Assembly (NCBI GenBank): GCA_022818135.1
Contig: JAFMSR010000003.1
Coordinates: 17,716,351-17,780,350 of the forward strand
From: Saxidomus purpurata
Taxonomy: Eukaryota > Mollusca > Bivalvia > Venerida > Veneridae
DNA length: 64,000 bases
Reading direction: 5' to 3'
Notes under the pieces: generated by a model
The model's database searches: none
The model's input: only the letters and a program-made list of their open reading frames with translations
What the model was told of the DNA's origin: nothing
Shown: positions 35,424 through 49,200 of the stretch, piece after piece
How the letters are laid out: each line of letters starts with the position of its first letter
Numbering within the stretch: the stretch's first letter is position 1
Program-made: the position numbers and the translations under genes

Positions 35424-38400
35424 GATCTAAGCAGTCCATTGTTGTCACTAGAAGATGGCAGAGGCCCACTCGGCTGTGGCCTTTTCGTTTACTGTTACAC
35501 ACGAGGGTGTGGACGTTAACCTCAATCACGATGCCCTGAAAGCTGTCTGGAAAAGTGGTATCCATTCATGGAAGAAACGTCTTGGTAAAGCTAAGGTAAT
35601 TATACTGATTGTATTGGAAGTTTATCGGAACAGTATTTTTTTTCGCAATTTTTGTCATATGTTGAAATCTTTGAGAAAAAAAGATTTACTATGTCAGGCT
35701 ATGAAACTGTTGTCTGTACCAGACTGAACATTATTTTGAATTGCAGTATTCAGAATATCCATTTATATTGATAGTTATTTTTGGTGAAAACCTTTCCTTA
35801 TGCAGTCCGCTAAGAGATGCGTAAAAGATGGGGCCTGCTTTAGACGTCAGTGTTTGATATTTAGGATGATCAGTTTGGATGCATCAGTTAATTTGACTGC
35901 TTTAAGGCAGGTGGCTACGTTACTGAGGTGATCAGTAAGACATGTTCAATAATAATTGCACGTAGAATATTATTGATACAACAAGTTCACTGAATTTTCT
36001 TGTCAGCATTTTGCTTATTTCAAATTATTGGCCATATGGCTGCAATACAACATGGTCATTTTTTTGGCCTGAAGCAGACTTTAAATGCACTAATGACATG
36101 GTCAAGACTTGTTTAATTAATCTGTCATAATCATGGTTAATAGGTCATTTGCCTTTTGGTAGGTTGTGAAAGTCTTTCTCCACTTTTTCCAAGTTCACTT
36201 AGAAAGTATCTTTCCCAGTTACCTTTGTTAGCAAATATCAGGGAGATCGGAAGAAGATATTGTTGCATTTCATTTAATGTCCTTCATATCCTGATGAGTA
36301 AATTGTTTTAAAAAAAAAATCTCTATGTACACTGTGCCTGAAATAAACTTCTTGATTAATATTGGAGTTATTCTCCCAATAATATGGAAAAACTTCATGT
36401 TAAATATATTGATTCACCCTACATGTATTAACATGTCTTGTAGAGAAAAGTGCTTTAATACAGTTTTTCATTGATTTCGTAGTATTTAATGGAATACAAG
36501 GTTTTTTTTATAAGTTATTCATTCAATTTGGTAAAACTATTTGTAAAGATTTCTAAACATGAAAGGCGATGTCTTCATACCATTATATTAATGTAGTGGA
36601 GATAGATTTGTTATGTATTAATTTAAAATCTGTTATAGTTACATGTATATCAACTGTGCGTCAATAAAAGTTTAACACCTCTGGGAAGGGTGGCGAGTAA
36701 GGAACCGAATACTGTCTGTCTCATTATCGTTTATTTATTCACAGGTAGAAATATATAACAAATAACAGTACATAAGTAATATTCAAAAGTTCCAGTTTTG
36801 TAACACAATGTTTCTATCAATTATTCTGTATCTTAGTTCACATTAATGTATCAATTGATATCTAAATTTCCAAAATCAGCACTAAGAAATCTTGAATCTA
36901 TTTTCTTTTTTCACAAAGTTCTGTTTATCACTAAGTATTTCTTTCACTAAGTATTAGTATATGTATATGGACCGTTCTCCAGGAAAACCGGGCTTATTGA
37001 CATTCGGAACGATATTGGGATTTTCCAGTTTCAAGTTGACGTCATCAGCAATACGTCATAATCGCACCAGGAAATTTACATGTGATTTTAAAAACAATTG
37101 GTCTAAGTTATATTAAAAGATTTTTGGATTATATATTATGGACGACGAATTGGAGGTGAGTTATTTATTTTTTTATTCGCAGTATCTTTAATATCATTTT
37201 GTCTGAAAGGGCAAGATATGTATTTAATCACAATAATATTTGGCGCGGAAAATCACGAAGCTGTTTTGTTTAATCTTTACTGTGTTGTTGTAATATGTGT
37301 TACAGTTTCTGATTTCAAGCAGTTTAAAGTTTCGAAACAGTCATGTAGTAGATCTGTTTTTGTGTTCTTTTAGAAAAAGAAACTAAAATACCAAAAAACA
37401 TGCTGTCTAAATTTCCAGCTTTAATTTACCCCACCCATTCATCCTTTATAGCTTTGGTCGTACGTACACGTTTAATCAGATTAACGAACTTACTTTTGAC
37501 TTTACAGCATGAAATATGAATTGATAGCAATGCAGTTGTATAGTTATTTGATAAAAAATGTAAATTCCTTTTGTTATAAAAGTTTATCGGATGGATTTGT
37601 GTAATTTAATTACAAGTAGTAAAAATCAATACAAGAAGGTTAAGTCCGCTGTAGCCGAATGGTCTAATGCGCTGACGACCAGTTGTTTGTTTTACTGAAG
37701 AATTTGTTTGCGTGAGTTCAAAACCAGCATACACCCATCATTTTTTTTTGTAAAATGTTTTTCTGTTATTTCTTAGAAAATCCTTTCAAGTAATTTTGTG
37801 CTTTTCTGTCTTAAAACGAGCACTTCATGCAGTTCACTCATGCACAAGATCACAATCTGATTAAAATCATCTCCTCAAAAACGCTACGCTAGATCGTGAA
37901 CTTTAGTCAGATTGTCATCAGATCTTCATTTCAGAAGATCGTGAACTTTAGTCAGATTGAAATAAGAGTTTATTTTTACGAATACACATTGTACATGTAG
38001 ATTCTACTTGATTCTTTGTCTTTATTTAAAAAAAAGTTTAATAATCTACTTAAATAAGACTTTTTGCAAGAAATTATGTATGAATAAAAACAATAGACAT
38101 ATCATATTTTCAGGAACTGGAGAGTCTGTTTTCCGAGCATTTTGGTCGGACGCCGAGTGTTACTCCGTATGCTTCCCAGTTGAGTGATGCAAGTGACAAA
38201 GATGAAAGCGATACCAATGATGACATTGAACTGGATGTACCAGACCTTGATCACAGAGCTAGAGAGTATCTTTTCAATTCAGAAATGGAGAATGTTGATG
38301 ACAGTGATGATTCTGGGAACGAACTGCAGTATGAGGGTGCAACAATCGCGCAAGATGACCCGGACTTAATCAAAGTAAGACGTTTTCAGACAGATGGCTG

Positions 38401-41400
38401 TGGTTGCCAAAGAGCTTGCCATACTGTATTTACAACAGCCGATATTCATAAACACATTCTGAATATGCGTGAAATGGAAAAACAAGACAAAGAAATGTAC
38501 ATTATGGCAACGTTAGTAGACAATGCAGACAAAGAGAAAACCAAGAAAGGAAAGAAGCGTATGAGGGTTCGGCACGAGTTTATGTTTCTTGGAAAACAAG
38601 TATGCAAAAAAACTTTCATGTTGGTCTTTGACATAGGTAAACACAGTCTGCAAAGCATTATGACCCATGTTAATACATCTGGTGTTGTGTCTAGAACTCA
38701 TGGAAATAGTGGTAGGAAACCATCTAAATCACTTGTATTTGAAGACATCAAAACAGTAGTGCAGTACATTTCAAATTATGCAGATGAATACGGTATTCCT
38801 CAACCTGCTGCACCCAGAGGTCGCGATCACATTGCGCCTATATATTTGACCAGTGAAACAACAAAAAAGATAATGCATGAAAAGTATGTTGACACATGTT
38901 TGCAGTCAGTACCTCAGTGTCGCTTTGTTAAATACTCAACATTCTGTAATATCTGGACACACTGTTTATCGCATATCAGAATAGCTACTCCTAGAGACGA
39001 TGTTTGTGCGACATGTGAAAAAATGAGAAAAGCGATTGTTGATTCCGTCACTGAGGAAGAAAAATTAGAATCCACGACAACTATGAAAAATCACATAATT
39101 GAAGCTCAAAAAGAAAGAGATGCTTACAATAGTTGTATTAAACTGGCGAAGGAATCTCAACAAAATGAAAACATGGAACAGTACATTCATTATACCTTTG
39201 ATTTCTGCCAAAATGTTTGTGTTCCACACCATGCAAGACAGATGGGCCCATTATACTTCATAACTTTGAGAAAGGTACATATTTTTGGCTTCCGAATAGA
39301 TGGAATTCCAAAACAATTAAATTTTCTCATCGACGAAAGTGAAACTATTGGGAAAGATGGCACGGCAACACACGGACCCAATTCAGTCATATCCATGATA
39401 GACTACGCTATGGAGACATACAGCTCGGGTGAGACAACGTGTACCATACATGCAGATAATTGTCCAGGTGAGATTATAAGGTCTATTTAATTTATAACAT
39501 TTCCCGAAAATGAAATATTGCATATATGCTTTACATAATTTACCATATTTCACGTATTAATATGTGTCTGACCCGCCTCTGTACTCGAGTGATTAAGATT
39601 GTTGATAAGGTATCACTTAACCTCACACTAATCGAGCGTCATCAGTTTGAGCCCTATTACCAACCTGGATGTTAAAATGAGAAAGTTGTCAGTTTCTTGC
39701 GTAGGACGGGTCTCACGTACTGACTGCCCGTCTGTATATAACTGAAAACGTATTGAAATGGGCAGTCGAAAGAAAAACATCATGTACATGTTTTTGAAGA
39801 ACGTTTTTAGTTTTCATAGACTTTTACAAACATTTAATCCTCAAATAAAACGTGTTTCTAAAAAGAAATCAATTGAAACTTATTGTAAGTAAATGATACA
39901 AAATTCGAAATCTTAATTAAGTGAACTTGTTCTATTTCAGGTCAGAATAAAAACCAGTACGTAATTGGATACTTTATGTGGCGTATCATGACAGGAAGAC
40001 ACCGGCAAATAGAGTACCTTATGCAGGTTCCAGGGCATGCAAGGTGCCTGGTTGACAGTGGATTTGCCTCATTGAAAAAACTTTATCGTCGCACTGATTG
40101 CGATTCCATAGAACAGCTACAGCACGTTGTTGACATGTCGTCTGCTACTAATGAGGCAGTCCGGTATCCGGCATGGCAATGGCGTGATTGGAAAGCATTT
40201 CTTGGACCGGTGTTTAAACCAATTCGGGGAATAAGGTACACTTACATTATCGTATCCGTTAATACGTTTTCATAAATCATTCTATAAATAAATCGAGGGG
40301 AGCGGTGGTGTGTCGTGTGAGGTTAAGGTGTCGGCCGCTCATCCCGGAGGTTGTGGGTTCGAGCCCCAATGGGGTCACGACCGTACTTCCTCATATGACA
40401 CCAGTACTGGTATTTTCCAGGAAGAGGACTCGTGAGTGACTATAAGCTACAAGCGTTTTTCACAATCGAGCTAAAATAAATTAGTATAAACTATATAAAC
40501 TAATGCTTACATTTTGCTTATATGCAGATGTACATGTATGAAGCTGATACACCACTTTAGCCGAGTTTGATTTTTTACAGCGTCGAAAATAGCATTTTTC
40601 TGAAATAGGTTTCTATTTTTCTTACTGAAATGATGGAAAATGTTACTTTTATTTCTGACTGAAATGAGGAAAAAATGAATGAAACCAAATCTAGTTTTAA
40701 AATATTAAAGCCGGGATGAAATGCGTTACTACTATTTTAGATATATTACATGTACTGTCTATACATGAGATATCGCTAAAGTTACGTGAAATACTATACT
40801 ATAATGTTCATCGCAAACCCTTTAAGTTTGCTCACTTTTGTTTTTATGACATATTGCAAGTGTAGTTTCAGAAAGAATCGTTCTAGATTCGTAAAAACAT
40901 AATGCACTTAAGACACGTTTTTATATTATGTTTTGATAGGAAGTACCAGTACTTTAAGATGTCTTCGGATGCACCAGGAATTGTTACTTTGAAGGAAAGC
41001 TCTGATGCATGTGAAACTACGGTGGACATCTTACGTACACGTGATTTCGTTTTTCCGGCAGACGGACTCCCAGAAGTTATACATGCCCATGGACTAAGTC
41101 AAGAACGCCAGGATTATTTATATAAAGTCGTCAGACCGTATGTGCGACCAGCATACCAGAATGTCACGTGTCCAGCTCCTGTGGTCCGTAATTGACTTAC
41201 TTTGTATACCTGATACAAACTTGTATTTTTCTGCATGATCATGTTTTTATTCGTAGCGATGGGAATAAACATGAATTTAATATGATCTTTTCTTTGTTTG
41301 CTAGCTAGAAGTGAGGTTTACACATACTTTAGTTGTACACTAATCCGTATGAAATATACAACAGTTACTGTCAGTATAAAATCACTATTCTACATTCCCG

Positions 41401-43172
41401 TTAGGCACCGATAACGTTCCCCGGTAAATATGTTTGAGATGAAATATTAAATTTGAATTGTATTTTTCTAATGTGATGGTGACAGTCTCTTAATACTGGA
41501 GTAAATCGATAGAACAGTTGAACACACTGTATATTATAAGTAATACAGTAACGGACTGTTTAGTAAGTATTGGTCGGAATCGGTGGCCCCAGACAAAAGT
41601 TTTACTTGAAAATGTTTCTTGTGAAATATAAATTGTTAAGATAACCGGTTAGTTAATGTCATACAGGTTTATTTGTGATCAATAAACACTTTCATGTGAT
41701 TTGGCAGCCAAATTAAGCTAGCCTGAAGTTGTTGACGTCATCGTCCTGAAAATCTTTTTTGGCGCATTACGGACGACGTCATGACGCAGAATGCGCGTAG
41801 TACTAGGTGTCTTTAAACCTTCATAAAATTAAAATTTATTGGTCTATAATCAAACGGTTTTTAATTTCCTTGATCAAAAGGTCTGAAATATCAGAAAATG
41901 TCAAAACCCAAAAATCGACTTTTTTCCATTAAGCCCGGTTTTCCTGGAGAGCGGCCCATATGTATTTATCCATCCATTTATCTATCTATCTATTTTTTTT
42001 TTTTTTTTTTTTTTTTAAAGTTATACATATGTAATGAAAAACATTTAATATATAGAAATACTGAAATAATGATAATAACTTGTTGCATAAGATAAAAAAA
42101 CATTTTTGAGCTTCCTAAAACTCCCCCTTCCTTTGAAAATTTTGGTCTCCAAAGTTTAACCAAATCTTTTATTCTAAAATTGTTGTCATGTTTATGTGTC
42201 CTGAATTAATAGTTATTTCCACAGCTTTTCTTTGTTCTTTAATGTGTGAATTAAATTATAACTAGTCTCGGACAAAACACAGCAAAGTGGCCCTTCTTTT
42301 TACACAAGGTACACTGATTATCTCTAGCATCACACATGTAATGAAATGCACTGCTTCCACATGTATTGCAGTAGAATTTTCTCTGTTTGTAATCTGTGGA
42401 TTGACCACTGCTTTTTACAAGGTCTAAAATGTCACTACATTGCTTTGTGGATAGTTTTTGCATATCTTCCTTTGCAGCTTGGTACATCATTTTGAGAGTT
42501 TTCACTGATTCCTTGAGTATGTTGTTTTCTTCTTGGAGTCCCTGTAGGTCATTTTTCAAGCATTTGTTTGCTTCCATCACAATAGTTAAGTTTTTGTCTA
42601 CTGGTACCAAATTTGGTTGTACTTCGCAAGAATGTCTTGGTCCAAGTTCTGTTAGTTCTTTGTTGTCAATGTTACAGAATGGCATAAGAGAGCACATAGC
42701 CGCTTTCAAAATATCAACGTCTTGGTTTACATGTCCTCTTTCTGGTAAATTTTGTTGCTGCTTTAGATTTACACACTTAGATTTAGGTTCCGTTCTCATT
42801 GAGGAGTAGCAATACTTTGCATAGTGTCCGTACTGTCTGCATATGTAGCATTGCCTATTTGTTGCTTTGCAAACATGAATATAAGAAGTTGACTCACCAC
42901 ACCTTCCACAGAGAGTTAATGAATGTTCACATAGATTTCTATTGTTTCTGTATGATGTGGATCTGTTGACTGCTTGCCCAGGTCTTCTTAGACTTGCTGG
43001 GTGCCATCTTCTGTTCCCGAAGCTCAGTCCTTGCTGTAGCCCGATAGAAGAGTGATCTATGTCACTTGTGGCTGCTCGTCGTTGTCCATTATATTGGGGA
43101 ATGTAACAGTTGTTCACTTGGCGTAGAGGTAGCAGTTTTGTACCCGGATATTCTTATCCATTTATCTATCTA

Positions 43173-43205
<33 letters not shown>

Positions 43206-46200
43206 TTATACATATGTAATGAAAAACATTTAATATATAGAAATACTGAAATAATGATAATAACTTGTTGCATAAGATAAAAAAACATTTTTGAGCTTCC
43301 TAAAAAAAGCAAAATTAACAAGAGAATTTTTTTTACATCTATAGATTACTTTCTTTCGATAAAAATGTAAGTTCAGAAATATCAAAATGCCACAATAAAT
43401 GTTTATATTAGTTCAGAAATTACAACATCCCACAATATAGTTTCTATAACATACAAAAATGTACAGCATCACACATTGTAGTGAAGCCTAACATCATATG
43501 CGTAGCCCAAATTGGGTGTCAGTGGGTGGGGACAACTTGGTTAAAAGTGAGAGCAACAGGCCACAAACTAAATGCCATATTGAGCTCATTTTGGAGCATT
43601 TTGGGAAATTACTGAATAATGCTGTAAATCAGGTTAACTCTTGATACATTTTTCGCTGCTTTTAGCGAATCCCCACTTCCCTAGTTCAAAAATTTAGTAG
43701 AAGTTCGACATGATGTATAATTAATGAATTCTCCTGCAAATTTGAAATTCGCAACCATCAAATTGCAAAATTATAGTCACATGAAAATCAGCCACTTTAC
43801 AGTAGTTGTTCACTATATTAAATGTGACTGAATACGGTTACTTCTCATTGATTGATTGAATGTTTCATTATGTGATCATGTGTTAAAAAAGGTTACTTTG
43901 ATAATAAAACTTTCTCTTAATATTCATATAACCATTGATTGATGTAATATATACAGAATGTTTTCATTATGACATTTAATGCATTTTGCAACTAGGTGAA
44001 AAAATGGAAACTGTTATGCTTGCTCTTCTTTAACGGATCTTGAAGATGAATAAGGGAAATTAATTCTACCAGCTGTTGTTGGTGACTTTATTACCCCCTG
44101 TTTTCAGATTGTGTGAAATTATTTGAAGTCACTTGCTGTTAATGTACATAATACTTGATAACGGTTACAAATTAGGTTATATTTCCCTTATGTCAGTATT
44201 TGTCTGTGTCAGTGCAAGTGTCTCTTGCATAAGTTTGTGTCAAACACAAAGGCGTTATGTTGCAACATTCTTATGTGACAGGTACAAAACTGTCTTAATT
44301 GGTACAAGATAAATTTGCAGATGTCTTCGTCAACTTTTTTGGCTAGCCCAGCAGATTTGAACAATTTAATAGTGAAACAGTCAGTAAACAACATTATCAA
44401 ACTTTGCGATCAAGGATACGGGATATATGAATGTTTACATGTTATAAACCAACTGAAGCATAAAACCTGACCCTTTGATTTAGCTCTTTGTGCACCATTA
44501 AATGCTATCCGCATGACAGGCTATGTTTATTTATATCATTTCATGATTTCACATATATTAAAGATGTTAGAATTACTTCATTCATTACCCAACAGCACTC
44601 ATTAAATTCGGTTAATATGAATTTACATTATGCAAAGACTTTAGGCATTTACAGTTGAATTTAATTAGTGGGCTGAAAAATGTTTTCAGATTTTGACACA
44701 ATGATTCAGGATTATTACTGATTATAAGTACTAGTATCTTTTAAAGAACAGTTCCTATTTGTGCATAGTCGTTAATGCACAATACACAACTTAAGGATAT
44801 CATTTAGTATCCTGATGGAAATGGCGCAATGGTGCACTTTATAAGAGACACTACATTATTGTATATTATATAGTAGACTGATTTTGTATACATGCGTAAT
44901 TTCTTTTCGTTTAAACATGTAGTCGTATTCTCCAAATATTCATTTTAAATAAGAGAAGATAGCTCAGAAGATTTTATGGCGGTCATTTTTATGTCTTTGA
45001 GTACATCTACAGGTATTTTCATACTCTTTTTGATGCCATTATCAAGTGCGATATAAAACCTAGTGAGAAATAATACAACATTGAAACAAAGGGCAATGCA
45101 CATGCAATATATACTGATGACTTTACATTTAACCATGTTATAATATCATGTTAGTGTAAATAGGTAGACAAAGTGCTGTTGGCTAAACACAAGTAAATTT
45201 GGATACTAATGATGATAAAATTAGTGTGTGTAGCCAGAGTTGATAAAATATGCCGTCCTTTAATAACATATGGATCCAGATCACCTGGCACTGAATCCAT
45301 ACTGTTCACTTATCCATCACTGTGAGGTAGTCTTGAGTAAGCGCTTGAAACTACAGCTGCATCCCACTTAGAATGGTACATTTCTTTCTCTTAAGCATTG
45401 TACTGCGCAGAATACCCGAATGATTTCTTCTGCCTAACCAAAGTAACCATTGGCTTTTTTCTTGCCAACACAATCCTAGCAGTTCTGGGAAAATGGTAGG
45501 TATGCTTCCTTACCATTGAAAATGAGATACAATAATTGAATTGTGACTTTATGGTAAAACGTATCTTTTTCAGAACAAGGTAAAGACAGGAACATATCCA
45601 GGTTCACCTACGAGCTGGCTGTTTGTCTCTGTGCTCATACTTTCGCTGCGATTGGCTAATGTTGACCCGTCTTTTGGTCTAATAGGATGGCTCCAGATGC
45701 ATATACCAGGGTGAGTTAATGTTATAAACTCCACTTCATGCAGTTTTGTTGTGATGGTGCAGTATGTTTATCGAGAGCTGTGTAGTCTCTTTTTATGCTC
45801 GTCCATTCCTGTCTATTCAGTTGGTGAGTATCCCGTTTAGTGTATCTCCATACCACTCAATCTTATGTCCATGCAAAATTTTAAAATTATGAAAAAAATA
45901 ACTTGTGCAGAACAAAGATAACACTGTGCACTTTTGCAACCAAAATTAAGAGATTGTTTGCTAAAGATAAATATTTGTGTTTGACACAGTCCTATTACAA
46001 GCAAACCAGACACTTCTGTGTCTAAAGGATCAATGTCCTGTAGATACATTTTTTATACCCCCACAAAACGAAGTTTGGGGATATTAAAATCGCACCGTCT
46101 GTCCGTTGACCGTTGTCGGTCTGTTGGTCGTTTATGCCGTCCTGTCCGGATGGTCCACAAATTCGTGTCCGGACTGTAACTTTGTCATTTGAACGATTTT

Positions 46201-49200
46201 AAAATAATATTTGGTACACATGTCTAGCAACATAAAAAATACAGGTCAAGTTCAAGACTTCCAGGTCCCTAGCTCAAAGGTCAAGGTCACAGTTGGACCC
46301 TGAAGGCATGTAAACACATTCGTTTCCGGATGGTAACTTTGTCATGCGATTGAACGATTTTAAAATAATTTCTAGGCCTGTCTACCTTATCAAATACAGG
46401 TCAAGTATGACTTTCAGGTCCCTAGCTCAAAGGTCAAGGTCATACTTAGAGTTTGAACGGTAAATGGATTCCTCGATATAGCATATATGCACACATTGTG
46501 TCCGGACTGTATTATTTTGTCATGCAAAGGATTGTAACATAACTTGGAAATTCTAGCACTCAGACGTTCGTGACTTTGCAAGACGGTCCCTAGCCCAAAG
46601 GTCAAGGTCACACTTAGACCTTGAACGGTAATGGATTCCTCTATATATGCATATATGACTTCATGACAGGACTGTAACTTGTCATGCCTTAAATGATTTT
46701 ATGGTATGCACAGATGTCTAGCACATCAAGAACGACGTGTGCGTGCAAGACCCATCCTTGACACAAGGGTCAAGGTCACACTTAGACTTTATAGGTAAAT
46801 GGATTCCTGTATATAACTGCAGAACATTTGGCGGACTATAACTTCATGATATTTTATAGGGAGTTTAAAGTGATATTGGCACACATGTCTTGCAAATAAA
46901 CCTATGTTAAATTTAATACATAATCCCTACCTCCAAACAACTTACATTTTTTGTTTATATTAAAGCAATACTGATTTACATGACTTACTCTGTCTAATGC
47001 ATGGAATGTATTTACTTACATAGCACATTTCTTGAGCATATGAGTGGCACAGACTTCTGTGACGAACCTGTTTGTGGGGGTATCATTCGTCACCTTGTGA
47101 GGACAGCTCTTGTTTGTTTTCAAGCCAGCTAGGTAATATTTCAATTTATTTTTTATTTTGATACATAAATCACATGGAAAGCGGTACAAAATTTTTTGTA
47201 TACCAAGATTAACAGTTTCACAATACTGGTATCATCTCAAATTTCTCAGATTAGCAAAGAAATAGTAAAGTTTAATGAAAGATAAGGATCAAGTTATAAT
47301 GTCACTGACACTGAAGACAGTAACTGTATGTTAGAGACAGAGAGTTACTTGTAAATGACGCTTGATTATTCATGTCTGCTTTTGTGTAATTTTAAGTCGT
47401 GGCAATATAGACATTGAAGAGATGACCAGATAACATGAATACATGTTGAAGCCAGCACACTGAAATCTTTCATGTGAGGAAGGTATCCGACTGGTTGCAT
47501 AATTTTTAATGGCCACACTGTAAGCCAAGGTCGTTAAAGTTGTTTGCAGTTACTTAAAATGATATTGACTGTTTCAGATGACAAAACTACTGAATGGTTA
47601 ACACAAGTTTAGTGCACTGTGTACCAGTAAAACTGTGATAGCTGTTTTGAAAAGTCAATTTTTTAAACTATATATGGCAGCTATAATAGTTGCAAATCTA
47701 TAAGACATGGCTAATCAGAAACATGTTTTCTGCAGAGGTAAAGTCTCTTTTTGGGAAAACTGCATGATTTTAAAGAAATTTAATTGGGGAAGATGCCCTA
47801 TACTGGCCCTAGATATATAAGGTAAAAGTACCCTGACAAAACATGTGTTAGATTGTGTAATGTTGTGTTTTTCAGACTGAAGACGTCATCAGAGAGTATG
47901 AGCCTGTATGGTAGTTGTCTATTGTTTTCTACACTTCTTTGGCTGGGCATTATCTTGTTCCTGAAATACATACTCAAACTACTGCTTATGTACCATGGCT
48001 GGATGTATGAAGCAAGAGGGAAGATCTCAATGAGGACTAAGCTTTGGCTGGTATGTGTTCTATTCCAGACTGCACATGTATATAGGTCTGACAATTATAT
48101 AAAGATTTCATGGTAGTGTTGTCAAAGGGTTTGGTGTTGTAATGGACAAGGTGTTGCATGGCAGGGAACGTTGTTGAACATGGCTGCTTTCACCTTTGAA
48201 ATGGTTTCATTCATCTGACATTGTTGATAATACACACTGAGGGAACAAAATGCCTTCCAGAGGGAAAAACAGGACTGTTGAAAGTGAAGGTTTAGTATAT
48301 AGTACCGTTAAATTAGAAATAGTTAAGCTGTATGAACATGCCTGTGTTATCATCTTGGAAAAATTATTTCAGGGATTGATTCGGCTGTTTGGAGGTAGAA
48401 AACCAATGTTGAATAGCTACCAGTCTTCACTGCCAAAACTTGTGCTTCCTTCAGTGGATGGTACAATCAGTAGAGTAAGTATTCTCAGTTGTTTTGTTTC
48501 TGCTGTCTATGTTATTTAAAGCTGTTCTTTAGCTATGAGTTTGACACATATTTTTCAACAAAATCTGCTGTTTGACAGATTGAACTTATGAGTGATATAT
48601 CGGTAAGTATATCACGGTGTGGAACTCAGGTGTGTAGTAATGTAATTGATAATGAAGCATCTGAACAACAAACTGTGATATAGTTCCTGGTATTTCACAC
48701 AAATGTAAAATATATTCCCATTCAAACATGAATGTTGAATTATTTTATTACGTAAAGCTTCCATGTCGCAAGACAGCATGAAAACCCATATTGACTATTA
48801 TCAAAACCTTTACTCCCAACTTTTGTAATTATAGCATTACCTGTACCATAATTGTTTGAAATGAAGCATTTGGTATTCAATTTTTTTGGTGCTTTTTTGC
48901 GAGTGTGCTGTGATACATTGTACAATGACAGATTTTATAAAAAAAAAATGTAAAATTCCTGAATTCATAAAATAAATGATAAGACATGCAAGTAAAATGA
49001 ACCATAGAAATATTATCAAAATATAATTGATGAAAATGTTTTCCATTTACAGTATTTGTTGAGTATAAAACCAATATTGGATGAAGAAAAGTATAACAGA
49101 TTAGCTGGCCTTGCTGAGGAATTCAGGAAGGGACTCGGAAAGAAACTCCAGCGTTACCTCACACTTAAATCATGGTGGTCAACAAACTATGTAAGTACAC

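Larger units (their letters stand above)
36969..41957 (+). mobile_element. DNA transposon with 28-bp TIRs, 4989 bp, in CPT1 intron
   Basis: The left end GGACCGTTCTCCAGGAAAAC and right end (reverse complement) GGGCCGCTCTCCAGGAAAAC continue to a 28-bp inverted repeat with two mismatches. ATAT flanks both sides (36965-36968, 41958-41961) as a likely 4-bp target duplication, though the flanks are AT-rich. Subterminal TTGACGTCATC occurs at both ends. It holds a four-exon gene (37138-41195) and three tRNA-derived insertions within that gene's introns. A 4-bp duplication would fit Sola-like elements, but this is only a guess. Confidence 0.88.

Noticed and set aside
37644..37750. A functional class-II tRNA gene
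   Set aside because: The A-box is good but the B-box is degraded and acceptor-stem pairing is lacking.
38180..39490. Taking the 436-codon frame at 38180 as a complete single-exon gene
   Set aside because: Its first codon is TTG and its last six codons are intron; upstream and downstream exons with fitting phases extend it to 640 codons.
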